Source: CAYFVR01 sp046541515
GTDB taxonomy: Bacteria; Desulfobacterota; Desulfobacteria; Desulfobacterales; Desulfococcaceae
Reading direction: 5' to 3'
Length of the DNA: 34,642 nucleotides
NCBI GenBank assembly: GCA_046541515.1
Contig: JBKHDD010000033.1
Span: forward strand, 1 to 34,642
The translations under genes and the position numbers were made by a program. How positions within the stretch are numbered: the stretch's first letter is position 1; every line of letters begins with the position of its first letter. This document shows positions 15,617 through 24,271 of this stretch, one piece after another. The notes beneath the pieces were generated by a model. The model had not been told where the DNA came from. It ran no database searches and saw only the letters and a program-made list of their open reading frames with translations.

Positions 15617-16772
15617 GGGTCATCAGTTCCAGCCATTGTTCGATGGTCTCCTGGTTCAGGGCAAGGGCGGCTTCCCGGCCCCGGCGGGCCTTCCGTTCCC
15701 GCAGGGATGGTTCCACGGCGGCGATCCGACGGATGGCGGCCGACAAGGATTCGTTTTCGTCGAAGGCGTAAAGTCCTCCGGCGAGCCCCGGCCAGTCCAG
15801 GATGCCGCAATGGCGGGAAACCAGCGCCAACCGGCCCCGGGCCATGGCCTCCAGGGCGATGGTGCCAAAAGCCTCCAGCGCGGAGGGCAGTACCAGGAGA
15901 TCGTGCTCGTCGATCAACGCCGGCATGTTGGGACGGGGGACGTGACCGGCGTAGGCCAAATTGGGCAGCTCTTCTTCCGCGGCCCGGACGGTTTCCCGCA
16001 AGGGGCCTTCGCCGGCAATGGTGAATTGAATTTCGGGCAAGAAGCGGGCCGAATGGATCACGTCCAGGACGTTCTTTTCCATGGCCAGGCGACCGGCAAA
16101 AAGGACGCGGCGCAATTCCTTCTCCAAGGGTTCAACCGGCGCGTGGAGAAAGTCGTGGTCCACCGGCGTGCCGACCACGACCACCGGGGTGTCGCTCAGG
16201 TTTGCGGCGGGGCGCTCCATCCCCGGGCTGTTCACCACCACGGCTCGGGCGAAGTGGAACAACAGCCGGTTCTGGGATTCCATGACCCGGCGCGTCATGC
16301 CCCCGATCAGCGGGCTCCAGTACATCTCGCACAATCCTTCCATGTGGGTATGGAATCCCGCCAGGAAGGCCGCGTGAAATCGACGGGCGGCTTCGATGCC
16401 CGCAAGGCCGAAAGGTCCGTTGGTGGCCGAAACCACCACGTTGGGCCGAAGGAGCTGAAGTTTCCGGTGAAGACGGAGAAGATGAGGGAAGACGATTTGC
16501 TGGGTGGCGTCTCCCGGCAGCGGGAAGGAAAGGGCGCCGGCGAAATCGCCGTCCTCGGGGTTGGGGGAGAGCAGGGCGATCTCGGCCACCCGCGGCCGAA
16601 GATGGTTTGTCAGATCCCGGTAATAGGCGTCCACGCCGTTGCGATCCTTGAGCGCGTCGGAGAGAATGGCAATCCGCAACCGGCTGGCGGGCGTCGGGAA
16701 TTTCCATTCGCCGGCGCGGTTTGGCCGGAAATCGGCGTCCGAGGAAGCGGTTGGAGAGGGGCCGGACTTCAT
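15603..16772 (-). CDS. GT4-family glycosyltransferase
   Basis: 389 aa retaining glycosyltransferase with a GT-B fold. N-domain: RIAILSDALKDRNGVDAYYR with the Gly-containing acceptor-side loop, FLAGFHTHMEGLCEMYW. C-domain: RRVLFAGRLAMEKNVLDVIH, FTIAGEGPLRETVRAAEEEL, and the EX7E motif in EAFGTIALEA. These fit UDP-sugar-dependent GT4 enzymes acting on lipid or glycan acceptors. ATG 16772 overlaps the sulfotransferase stop as ATGA, and its end overlaps the deacetylase-like gene. A longer in-frame extension upstream is rejected, as it runs through the sulfotransferase. Confidence 0.9.
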   Translation of the reverse strand: MKSGPSPTASSDADFRPNRAGEWKFPTPASRLRIAILSDALKDRNGVDAYYRDLTNHLRPRVAEIALLSPNPEDGDFAGALSFPLPGDATQQIVFPHLLRLHRKLQLLRPNVVVSATNGPFGLAGIEAARRFHAAFLAGFHTHMEGLCEMYWSPLIGGMTRRVMESQNRLLFHFARAVVVNSPGMERPAANLSDTPVVVVGTPVDHDFLHAPVEPLEKELRRVLFAGRLAMEKNVLDVIHSARFLPEIQFTIAGEGPLRETVRAAEEELPNLAYAGHVPRPNMPALIDEHDLLVLPSALEAFGTIALEAMARGRLALVSRHCGILDWPGLAGGLYAFDENESLSAAIRRIAAVEPSLRERKARRGREAALALNQETIEQWLELMTHERP

Positions 16773-18010
16773 GAGGCCGCCCGTTCGCGTTTCCAGCGGT
16801 AATAGTCCGGGAAGTGGTCCCGAAGAACGCCGGGATCGGGAAGGGCGCGCGGCCGAATGTGGTTGGCTTTGCTGCGATAGGTCCGGGATTCTTCGGCGAT
16901 TTCCATGAGGCGGCTCCGGTATTCCGGGGACAGGGGAAGATTCCAGTGTTCGTAAATCCGTTCGACCGTGCGGATCGGATCGCCCTTGAGGTCGTCCATG
17001 TGGACCGAGACGGCGGTTCCGTTTCGCGAAAGCAGGTGGCGGTAATAATGGCGCATCATCCGGGTCATTTTTTCCGGGAATTCCCCTTCGGATAGATTGA
17101 TTTCGAACAGCTGTCCGCCCAGGTCCAACGAGCCCAGCAGGGACGGGATCGCTTTTTCCGGGTCCCGAAAGCAGAAGACGAAGCCGGCGTCTGGAAAAGT
17201 TTCCCTCAAGGCGTCCACCCAGGAGGCGAAGGAGGCGTTTTTGGACAGAAAGCGGCGGTCGGTTCCGCGGACGTAAAGGTGTTTTTGGAGGCAGGCCCGG
17301 TAAAAGGCCAGAATTTGGCGCTTTTCCAACTCCGGCATATCCGTGTCCAGTTTGGAGAGCCGCCAGATCGTTTCCGACTGGGAAAAGGGCAGCACCAGGA
17401 TGAAGGCGGCGAAAATGGGCAGCAGCAGCAGATAATCCTCCTCCGGATCGGAGAGGGCCATTTCGTGGACGCCGTCCATCCCCTGGAACAGCTTGCGTTC
17501 CGCAAATTCCAGCAGCCGTCCGACGGGTCTGCCAACCTGACGGTCCATCGCGCCCATCGCCGTCCAGAACTTGCGCTGAGTCACCGTGGGCGCGAAGAAG
17601 ACTTCCCAGGTGGCCAGGGTGGTCATCCGTTCCGCGTCGGCGGCCAGGGTCCGGTGCAGAAAGGTGGTGCCGCTGCGGGGAACGCCCAGCACGAACAGCG
17701 GTTTTTGGATGTGGACTTTTCGATAGCCCGGGAAGAAAAACTCGTCCAGAAAAAAGCAGCACCAGTGGGCCAGCCAGATCGGCAGAAATCCGAGGAACAA
17801 CCCCAGGCGAAGAAGTTTCCCTTTGGAGGTCGGCGTTCCCGCTCCCGTGGGACGGGTGAGCGATTCCCGGCAGAGTCGAAGATAGCGGCGAGCGGCGAAG
17901 CGGAAGGCGGCGACGGTGGAGAAATGGACGTGAGGTGTCAAGGTGCTTTTTTTCTTTAGTAAGCTCGTTTTGGGAAAAGGTGGTCGAGAAGCGGATATCG
18001 CGCAGGGCAA
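16769..18010 (-). CDS. Sulfotransferase-family protein
   Basis: About 413 aa. The PAPS 5'-phosphosulfate loop is GVPRSGTTFLHRTL, and the 3'-phosphate-binding region is SKNASFASWVDALRETFP then FVFCFRDPEKAIPSLLGSL. A hydrophobic segment (LGLFLGFLPIWLAHWCCFFL) precedes the catalytic domain, so the enzyme is probably membrane-associated and acts on a lipid-linked or surface glycan. TTG 18010 has GGAA 7 nt upstream; TTG 17941 is an alternative and no ATG is available, so the start is uncertain. First gene of the coupled sulfotransferase-GT4-DUF2334-DUF3592 group, 37 nt after HepT. Confidence 0.88.
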   Translation of the reverse strand: MPCAISASRPPFPKTSLLKKKSTLTPHVHFSTVAAFRFAARRYLRLCRESLTRPTGAGTPTSKGKLLRLGLFLGFLPIWLAHWCCFFLDEFFFPGYRKVHIQKPLFVLGVPRSGTTFLHRTLAADAERMTTLATWEVFFAPTVTQRKFWTAMGAMDRQVGRPVGRLLEFAERKLFQGMDGVHEMALSDPEEDYLLLLPIFAAFILVLPFSQSETIWRLSKLDTDMPELEKRQILAFYRACLQKHLYVRGTDRRFLSKNASFASWVDALRETFPDAGFVFCFRDPEKAIPSLLGSLDLGGQLFEINLSEGEFPEKMTRMMRHYYRHLLSRNGTAVSVHMDDLKGDPIRTVERIYEHWNLPLSPEYRSRLMEIAEESRTYRSKANHIRPRALPDPGVLRDHFPDYYRWKRERAAS

Positions 18011-18047
18011 CTGGATTTTCCGTGTTTTTAGGATGACATGTCCCGTA

Positions 18048-18405
18048 TCATTTTATGGAGAGTTTGGATATTAAATTCGGTATTCGCTCTTCGCAAATGG
18101 TGAAAAGTTGCTCGGCGTCCACGTCGAAGTAGCCATGGGCAAGAACATCGCGAAGCCCCATTGCTCCTCGCCATTCCACTTCTGGATAGCGGCTGAAAAG
18201 TTTTCCTTCGGTGTCCCGGTCGATTTTTTTTGAATTCTTCGCCCACGGCGATGAGGATCATGCAAATGGCGTCCATCCGGTCCAGGCCGTCGGAGCTGGT
18301 GAGGAAATCATCCGGCCTGGAAATGGCGGAAAAACGTCGGGGGATTCTTTCCAAGGCCGAAACCACCATTTCCAGTCTTTCCAACAAAAGTTCTGGATCA
18401 GACAT
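18048..18405 (-). pseudogene. hepT: HepT-like HEPN RNase toxin (DUF86), frameshifted in an A8 tract
   Basis: Residues 1-60 (MSDPELLLERLEMVVSALER, DFLTSSDGLDRMDAICMILI) are a normal HepT N-terminus. A run of eight A on the coding strand (18224-18231) throws the rest out of frame. With seven A the reading continues as KIDRDTEGKLFSRYPEVEWR, GAMGLRDVLAHGYFDVDAEQ and on to a stop at 18048, giving 118 aa with the HEPN motif RX4HXY (Arg85, His90, Tyr92). That Tyr is the residue modified by MntA antitoxins in characterised pairs. As written, the toxin is truncated before its active site. Sequencing error, phase variation or slippage rescue are all possible. The start overlaps mntA by 8 bp. Confidence 0.8.
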
Positions 18406-18763
18406 AGACGGCTTCCTTCAAAATCCGGGCTTTGAGCCGGGGATTCATGGTCTCCCGCAGCCGGATCACGTCTACCCGACGGTTCAAGCGCTCTTCCAGG
18501 TCCTGTCGCATGGCGGAGGTGAGGAGCAAATCCGGTTTTTCCGTGGTAAACACCACGTCCACGTCGCTTTCCCGGCCGGCTTCCCCCCGTGCGTAGGAAC
18601 CAAAAAAGCCAAGTTTCTGGACATGGTATCTTTCCGCAAACCGCTGCTTGCATTCCCGCAGGATTTGCTGAAGCTCGGAAGGATGGAGGGGTTGATTTTT
18701 CATCATGGCTTCTCGCCTGTCGTCGGTGGACCGCGCCCCGGTAACCGGTTTCAAGAGATTCAT
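18398..18763 (-). CDS. mntA: MntA-type nucleotidyltransferase antitoxin
   Basis: 121 aa minimal nucleotidyltransferase. The signature GSYARGEAGRESDVD (about 55-69) has the GSxxR motif and the two metal-binding Asp of the pol-beta fold. DLEERLNRRVDVI supplies the third Asp region. In known MntA/HepT pairs this enzyme adds AMP to a Tyr of the HEPN toxin to neutralise it. ATG 18763 is chosen because GGAGG lies 7 nt upstream and it overlaps the preceding small ORF's stop as ATGA; ATG 18706 is a shorter alternative. It overlaps hepT by 8 bp, so the pair is translationally coupled. Confidence 0.85.
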   Translation of the reverse strand: MNLLKPVTGARSTDDRREAMMKNQPLHPSELQQILRECKQRFAERYHVQKLGFFGSYARGEAGRESDVDVVFTTEKPDLLLTSAMRQDLEERLNRRVDVIRLRETMNPRLKARILKEAVYV

Positions 18764-18977
18764 TCGTCATCCTCCGGAACCGAAGGTGGCTCGGGTGTCC
18801 CGGGAGTCGCCGGTTTCCAATCGCCCGCAAAGTTCGCTGAACCGCGGGATCGTCCGGATGCGTTTCCCGGACTAGCCGCCCAATGCTGGAATCCGCAAGC
18901 GAAAGGCGGGGTTTTCGCAACTCGTCCACGGCTTTCAGCCGCCGCGTGACGGCGTCGGAGCCGAGGTCGATCTTCAT
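18760..18977 (-). pseudogene. Small ORF preceding mntA, probably frameshifted
   Basis: From ATG 18977 the frame reads MKIDLGSDAVTRRLKAVDEL and SSIGRLVRETHPDDPAVQ, with a protein-like composition. It then runs on in a poor frame. A one-base shift near 18830 instead gives FAGDWKPATPGTPEPPSVPE and ends DDE at a TGA that overlaps the mntA ATG as ATGA. This tidy junction suggests a genuine gene of about 72 aa with a frameshift. Not recognised by family. It begins 13 nt after the SprT/DUF2786 stop and may be a third component of the MntA/HepT locus. Confidence 0.4.
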
Positions 18978-18990
18978 TTTTTTTCAGGGA

Positions 18991-20127
18991 TCAGCCCTCC
19001 GGCAAAAACTTCCCGCCCTCGCCCGTGGTTTCGATCCCCCGGACGATGACCATTTTTCGGCCTTCTTTTTCGCCGGCGGCGCGGACGCCGGGGTCTTCCC
19101 GGCCGCCCCGGCGGAAGCTGGTGATCCGGGGATAGCGGCGGCGCATGTAGCGGTCGAGCTGGGGATCGGGAATCCGGACCAGGGAGCGCTCGTCCGGAAG
19201 ACCCGGGTCGTCTTCGTCGCCTTCGGCGGTTTCCGCCGCCATCTTTTCCCGGAATCCCTGGATCAGCCCCACGCCGAAATCGGTTTTGCGGTGGCGGGTC
19301 AGCCCGCGGTCCCGGTTGTATTCCGCCCAGCGCCGGTCGATGTGGCCCAGCACGAAATCGTGGACGTAGGCGGCGGTGCGGACGTTGGCCGCCGTTCCGC
19401 TGATTTCCAGCGCCCGGCCCATCTTTCCCTTTTCCAGCACGAAGGCCGGGACGTAAATCCCCTGAACGCCGTAAAAATCCTGAAGCAGATGGTCCAGCGC
19501 GTATTCCTCCCGGAAGCGGCGGAGGGCGGGCTTCCCCACAAAGGCGCTGAGGAAATCCCGGGGCCGGGCCTCGCGGATGCGCGCCAGGTTGTGCCGGGCG
19601 ATGAGCTGGTGGGCCTTGCGCATGGCCGATTCGGCCTCGTGGGGATTGGCGCTGTCGGCCAGGGCGAAGAGCTTGCGCACCCGCACCAGAATCCGATCCG
19701 CCTCCTCGGCTTCCCCCTTTTCCAGCCGCTCGTCCAAGGGGGGAAGATCGCCGCTGGCCCGGGGATCGGCCCGCAGCCGTTCGCAGGCCCGGTGAAAGGC
19801 GGGGCCGTGGGGCGGCTCGCCGACCACCCGCAGCACCTCGTCCACGAATTGATGGGCCATTTCGTGGCGGAGCACCTCCCGCACGCTGTCCCAGGAATGG
19901 TGCATCACCAGGCGTCGGCTGAGGGTGATTTGTCGTCTTCGGGCGGACCACTGGCCGTAGCGGCTTTCCATGTCGGCCAATTCAAAAATGGGGGGCCGGA
20001 GCCGGGCGCGTTCCGGCCGGTCCAGCAGGTCCAGGGAATCTTGCCACTCCATGGCCAACCCTTGAAGAATCCGGTGTTCCAGATCGGCCGTCAGCCGCTG
20101 GCGGTTGGTCGCCCGTTTATTCGCCAT
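18991..20127 (-). CDS. SprT-like zinc peptidase domain fused to DUF2786
   Basis: 378 aa. The N-terminal SprT-like region has HEMAH (residues 88-92) and a downstream HGPAFHRAC with a probable third zinc ligand. A DUF2786 helical domain follows (about 145-181; RILVRVRKLFALADSANPHE, ESAMRKAHQLIARHNL). The C-terminal half contains a conserved-looking segment with histidines (VHDFVLGHIDRRWAEYNRDR) and ends in a charged tail. SprT relatives include DNA-protein crosslink proteases; the DUF2786 role is unknown. ATG 20127 with GAGG 6 nt upstream overlaps the chemoreceptor stop by 11 bp. Confidence 0.82.
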   Translation of the reverse strand: MANKRATNRQRLTADLEHRILQGLAMEWQDSLDLLDRPERARLRPPIFELADMESRYGQWSARRRQITLSRRLVMHHSWDSVREVLRHEMAHQFVDEVLRVVGEPPHGPAFHRACERLRADPRASGDLPPLDERLEKGEAEEADRILVRVRKLFALADSANPHEAESAMRKAHQLIARHNLARIREARPRDFLSAFVGKPALRRFREEYALDHLLQDFYGVQGIYVPAFVLEKGKMGRALEISGTAANVRTAAYVHDFVLGHIDRRWAEYNRDRGLTRHRKTDFGVGLIQGFREKMAAETAEGDEDDPGLPDERSLVRIPDPQLDRYMRRRYPRITSFRRGGREDPGVRAAGEKEGRKMVIVRGIETTGEGGKFLPEG

Positions 20128-21607
20128 GCTCGTCCTCGTAAAACGGGATGCGATTTCGGGCTTCCGTCCGGGGCGGCGCGGCAAGTTCGGCGGGCTTTTT
20201 CCTCGGGAGCGACCGGCCGGTCCGGCCGGCGCTTTCCGACGGGTCCGACGATGAATCGGGCCGGCCGCCAACGCGACCCCGACCACCCACCAGGGCCAGC
20301 AGGTCGTTGACCATTTCGGTGACGTGGGCGGCCTGGGCGTTCATCTGCTGGGCCGCGGCGGCGGATTCTTCGGCGTCGGAGGTGTTTTGCTGGGTGACCG
20401 CGTTGATGCCCACCACCGCCTGGTTCACCTGCTCGATGCCCTGGGCCTGTTCGCTGGAGGCGGCGGCGATCTCCTCCACCAGGTCGGCGGCCTTGGCGCT
20501 GCTTCCGTCCACCTCCTGAAATGCGCTTTCGGTGTCGGCAACCAGAGCAAGCCCCTCCTCGATCTTGCGGCGGGCGTCCTCCAGCCAGGCGGCGGTGTTC
20601 CGGGCCGCTTCGGCGGAGCGTTGGGCCAGGTTGCGCACCTCCTCGGCCACCACGCCGAACCCGGCTCCGGCCGCTCCCGCCCGGGCCGATTCCACGGCGG
20701 CGTTCAGGGCCAGCAGGTTGGTCTGAAAGGCGATTTCGTCGATGGTTTTCACGATTTTGGCGGTTTCTTCGCTGGATCGGGCGATTTCCCGGATGGATTG
20801 GCTGAGGCGGCCCATGGAATCGCTGGCCGTTTCCACCTGCCCCCGGGTGTCGCGCACCAGCCCGTTGGCCGACCGGGCGTGTTCCGCGTTTTGGCGGATC
20901 ATGGCGGAGATTTCCTCCAGGGAGACGGAAGCCTGCTCCACGCTTCCCGCCTGCCGGGAAGAGCCGTGGGCCAGGGACTGGCTAGAGTCGGCGATCTGGT
21001 CCGAAGCGGCGGTCACCTGGGCGGCGCTTTCCCGCAGCTCCGCCACCACCCGGTGAATGGGCCGGAGCAGGCTGCCGTGGATGCCCAAAATAAGGGAGGC
21101 CAGCAGGGCCAGGTCGAGCGCCACGATGGCGATGGCCATCTGGACGGCGCCGCGCCGGAGCTTTTGTTCCATGAAACGGGGGGTGATCCAGAGGGAAACG
21201 GTCCCGATCTCCTCTTCATCGCGAAGGATGGGCCGCTCCCGCCGAATGCCGGAGACCTCGACTTCGTCCTCCACGGGAACCGGCGCCCACTCGGCGTCTC
21301 GCCCCATGGCCAGTAGCCGCCGGTTTTCGAAGGTTTCCCGCACCTCCAACGCCAGAATGCGGCGTTCGGCCATCTCCGCCAGAACGGTTCGCTCCAGCTC
21401 GGCGTGGTCCATGTCCCAAATGGGGTAGACCAGCTTTTGGGCCAGCCGCCGGGCGGCGGTGTCGGCGAGGGCTTCCAGCTCCTGGGTCGCGTCCCGCTGG
21501 AACTGGAGATACTGGTAAAGCCCGAAACAACCCAGAATCAGGGTGGTGGTGGCCAGGACCAACAGACCGAGTCGAACCTGGAAATTGCCGGAGCGCCGAG
21601 GTTTCAT
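20117..21607 (-). CDS. Methyl-accepting chemotaxis protein
   Basis: 496-aa transmembrane chemoreceptor. TM1 about 13-33 (GLLVLATTTLILGCFGLYQY), a periplasmic sensor of about 120 residues (LVYPIWDMDHAELERTV) and TM2 about 155-180. There is little room for a full HAMP before the coiled coil. The signalling hairpin tip is highly conserved (IDEIAFQTNLLALNAAVE, VVAEEVRNLAQRSAEAARNT), binding CheA/CheW. The tail is Arg/Ser-rich with no clear CheR/CheB pentapeptide at its end. ATG 21607 begins the minus-strand array. Its stop overlaps the SprT/DUF2786 gene by 11 bp. The ligand is unknown; no other chemotaxis gene is in the window. Confidence 0.95.
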   Translation of the reverse strand: MKPRRSGNFQVRLGLLVLATTTLILGCFGLYQYLQFQRDATQELEALADTAARRLAQKLVYPIWDMDHAELERTVLAEMAERRILALEVRETFENRRLLAMGRDAEWAPVPVEDEVEVSGIRRERPILRDEEEIGTVSLWITPRFMEQKLRRGAVQMAIAIVALDLALLASLILGIHGSLLRPIHRVVAELRESAAQVTAASDQIADSSQSLAHGSSRQAGSVEQASVSLEEISAMIRQNAEHARSANGLVRDTRGQVETASDSMGRLSQSIREIARSSEETAKIVKTIDEIAFQTNLLALNAAVESARAGAAGAGFGVVAEEVRNLAQRSAEAARNTAAWLEDARRKIEEGLALVADTESAFQEVDGSSAKAADLVEEIAAASSEQAQGIEQVNQAVVGINAVTQQNTSDAEESAAAAQQMNAQAAHVTEMVNDLLALVGGRGRVGGRPDSSSDPSESAGRTGRSLPRKKPAELAAPPRTEARNRIPFYEDEHGE

Positions 21608-21838
21608 GGATTCCCCTTGGAGAATGGAAAAACCGTTTAAACGAAATTTCCATACCAGAAAAGGCGAGGCCGGTTCAAGCGCCTGAAAACCCCTTTACAC
21701 CGCCATTTCGTTCGCCGCAAGCTCTTCGGATTCCACGAAATCAGGTTTAACTGAAAACTAACCGGATTTTAGTCCGCCTCTAATGCGGTCGGCGTAGATG
21801 TTTTCCATTTAACTCGTCGCCTTTGGGAGGTAATTGCC

Positions 21839-24271
21839 TTGTCGGCCGCACTTTCGTTGCTTTCCCCGACGCCGGAGACTCGGGGGCTTCGTCACGAAAC
21901 ATGGGATCGCGTCGGTCTGCCCCGGGTGCGGGATCTGCTGGGGCTGGAACCGGAGCCGCGCGGCGGCGCCTTCCCGGAGGCGTTGCCCTTCGCCCCCGAC
22001 GACGCCACCGCCGGGGCGGAAAACGAGTTGCAGGCCGTGGTGGTGGGCGCCCGGAGCGACGTCGATTTTCCTCTCACCGTGGAGGCGTCCCGTTTTTTTC
22101 GGAACCTGAGCCGCCGGGCGGCGGCGGGGGATACTTCGCCCAAAACGGTCGGCGAACTCCAGGCGTTTCTGGACGACAATCCCGACGCGGTCTGGGAAAA
22201 TTCCTGGGTCCGGTTTCCCCGCGCGGCCCTGAGCCGTTCGGCTCTTCGCGCCCTGGAACACGATCTCCTGGCGGACAAAAGCGACCCGGCGGCCGGCCGG
22301 CGGCGGGACGCGGACCGGTTTTTGTTCCACCGGGAAGGGGCGGAGTGGATTCGGGTGCCGGTCAGCTATCTGCTGAAGCTTTCCCTGGCCGACGTGGCCG
22401 GGGAGGAGGCCGGTACGCCCGTCCCCGTGGCCCGCTTGGGCGAACGGCTGCTGGCCCACTTTTCCAACGACAACACCTCTCCGGAAACTTTTTCTTTTTT
22501 TCCCGTTCGCCTCACCGCCCGGCGCGGCATGGGGCGAAGCGTGGCCCGGGAGACCCTCAAGCGCTTTTTCCTCTGCCAGCTCCTGACGTTGCACGCCAAC
22601 CGGAAATTCGGGCTGCTTTCGGCCGGCCAGCGGGCCATGGTATATTTCGCGCCCAACATTCACACCCGGCAGAAGCGGCTCAACGAGATGATCTCCGACG
22701 CCTTTTACCGGGAATTGTTCATGAGTCCCTGCCTTTCCGGCTGGGACCGGGGCGAAGAAAAATCCCGCTACATGAACCTTTGCCACCAGACCCTTTCCCG
22801 CAGCCAGCTCAATGCCGTCTCCAAACTTCGGGAGGCGGGGATTATTACCCGGAATCTGGTGGTGCTGCCCAACCTGAGCAACGTGAGCCTGGCCAACAAC
22901 GGCACCCACGTGAGTCTGGGCAGCGGGAAACTGACCGAGTTGCTGGCCGATCCCCGTTCCGGTTTCGGGGCCGCCGAGGAGAAATATGTCGGCGATCTGG
23001 TCATCAAAATCGTCGAGCATTTCCTGCCGCTCTTTGTGGGCACCTACAGCGCCGCGCCCTACCGGCTCGATTTCTGGGATTTTCATCCGGAGCGGGTGCT
23101 GGGCTTTCTGCCCCACGAGCTGGACTTCACCCATCTGCGAATGCTGTGGCGACGCTGGAAGAAAAAGGCCGACCTGAAGGTCTTCGGCCATCCCTTCACC
23201 CCCTTCGGCCCCAAGCGGATCGATCGCTGGATCAGTCGGGCCTTCCGGCTGCGGGGGGATTTCGTGGACGACTTCCGCCTGCTGGACTACTTCGTGGCGC
23301 TGATGAGCACCTGCGAAAGCCCGGCCCTGGACGGTTGTCTGGGCGGGGACGAATGTCTCAAGCAGGACCTGAGCGACCTGGGCGTGTTCGACACCGCCAT
23401 GCCCATGTACCTGTTCTATCGGCTGCGGAACCATGCGGCCATGGGCTTTTCCGGCTTCGAAGGGCGCTACTACAGCCAATTCGAACATCTGGGGCGGGAC
23501 ATGGGCGGGGCCGCATCTCTCCAGAATCTCATCACGGCATTGGCGTTCAAGCTGATTCTTTCGGGCGCGGTTTCCCACGGGTCCATTCCCGACGAGCCGG
23601 TCGTGGAAAGCGAACGCCGGCAAATGGTTTTCGGCAACGCCATCGGCATTCCCACTTTTTTCGTCCGGCGGGACACGCCGAATCATTTTTTGGCGGGCCT
23701 CGTGGCCCGAACTCCCGGCACCCGGCCCAGTCGTCGCTATCATGGCTATATCCGCGTTCGCCATCGCCAGTTCCGCCAGGCCCTGTTGGAAATGCTGCGG
23801 ACGGACGCCGCGGATATCGTGGAGATGATGGACATGGACGACGTCCTTGCCGATTTGGGCGAACGGCTCCACGCGCCGGAAGAACGGTCCGCCGCGGGAC
23901 GGCTTACCCGGGGCATTCTGGAAACCGCCGGCGCCAAGGACCCCATGGCCCTCTCCGGAGAGGTGTTCAATACCGCCGCGGAAAAGTATTACCGGGAAAC
24001 CCTGCGAACCCGGCAGATGGACGAAGCCCTGGACATGCTCGCGGACGACTTCCGCCACATGGACGCCAACGCGGCCCTGGGGCGGGACATTTTTCGGGAA
24101 ACGCTGCGGGAAATTCTGGAAGGAGACGGAGCCTGGGAGTTTCTGGAGCGGATTCGCCGGGACGTTCGGGAAGAAACGGTCCGGGACGCCGATCTGGTCC
24201 GGCTCATCCATCTGGTATTGCTCTCGGTCCACGCGGACCGAATTCACAGCCAACGGAATACGGAATCATGA
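21839..24271 (+). CDS. Unrecognised 810-aa protein, first gene of a psd/Lgt-like operon
   Basis: 810 aa, no signal peptide and no long hydrophobic segment, so probably cytoplasmic or peripheral. I do not recognise a family. Highly structured stretches include YFAPNIHTRQKRLNEMISDA, LSRSQLNAVSKLREAGIITR, NLVVLPNLSNVSLANNGTHV, YRLDFWDFHPERVLGFLPHE and FDTAMPMYLFYRLRNHAAMG. The many His, Asn, Asp and Arg in these blocks suggest an enzyme. TTG 21839 is supported by GGGAGG 8 nt upstream. The stop overlaps the psd ATG by 4 bp, so the product is made in step with the phospholipid enzyme downstream and probably acts in the same pathway. Confidence 0.8.
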   Translation: MSAALSLLSPTPETRGLRHETWDRVGLPRVRDLLGLEPEPRGGAFPEALPFAPDDATAGAENELQAVVVGARSDVDFPLTVEASRFFRNLSRRAAAGDTSPKTVGELQAFLDDNPDAVWENSWVRFPRAALSRSALRALEHDLLADKSDPAAGRRRDADRFLFHREGAEWIRVPVSYLLKLSLADVAGEEAGTPVPVARLGERLLAHFSNDNTSPETFSFFPVRLTARRGMGRSVARETLKRFFLCQLLTLHANRKFGLLSAGQRAMVYFAPNIHTRQKRLNEMISDAFYRELFMSPCLSGWDRGEEKSRYMNLCHQTLSRSQLNAVSKLREAGIITRNLVVLPNLSNVSLANNGTHVSLGSGKLTELLADPRSGFGAAEEKYVGDLVIKIVEHFLPLFVGTYSAAPYRLDFWDFHPERVLGFLPHELDFTHLRMLWRRWKKKADLKVFGHPFTPFGPKRIDRWISRAFRLRGDFVDDFRLLDYFVALMSTCESPALDGCLGGDECLKQDLSDLGVFDTAMPMYLFYRLRNHAAMGFSGFEGRYYSQFEHLGRDMGGAASLQNLITALAFKLILSGAVSHGSIPDEPVVESERRQMVFGNAIGIPTFFVRRDTPNHFLAGLVARTPGTRPSRRYHGYIRVRHRQFRQALLEMLRTDAADIVEMMDMDDVLADLGERLHAPEERSAAGRLTRGILETAGAKDPMALSGEVFNTAAEKYYRETLRTRQMDEALDMLADDFRHMDANAALGRDIFRETLREILEGDGAWEFLERIRRDVREETVRDADLVRLIHLVLLSVHADRIHSQRNTES

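Noticed and set aside
18258..18977. Single 239-codon frame running from the small ORF through mntA into hepT
   Set aside because: It follows the small ORF only for its first part, then becomes the wrong frame of mntA, whose own frame has the nucleotidyltransferase signature.
21809..24253. 814-codon minus-strand frame opposite the unknown 810-aa gene
   Set aside because: Tested because the plus gene is itself unrecognised. The plus frame has a ribosome site, coupling to psd and protein-like blocks; the minus frame has none of these.
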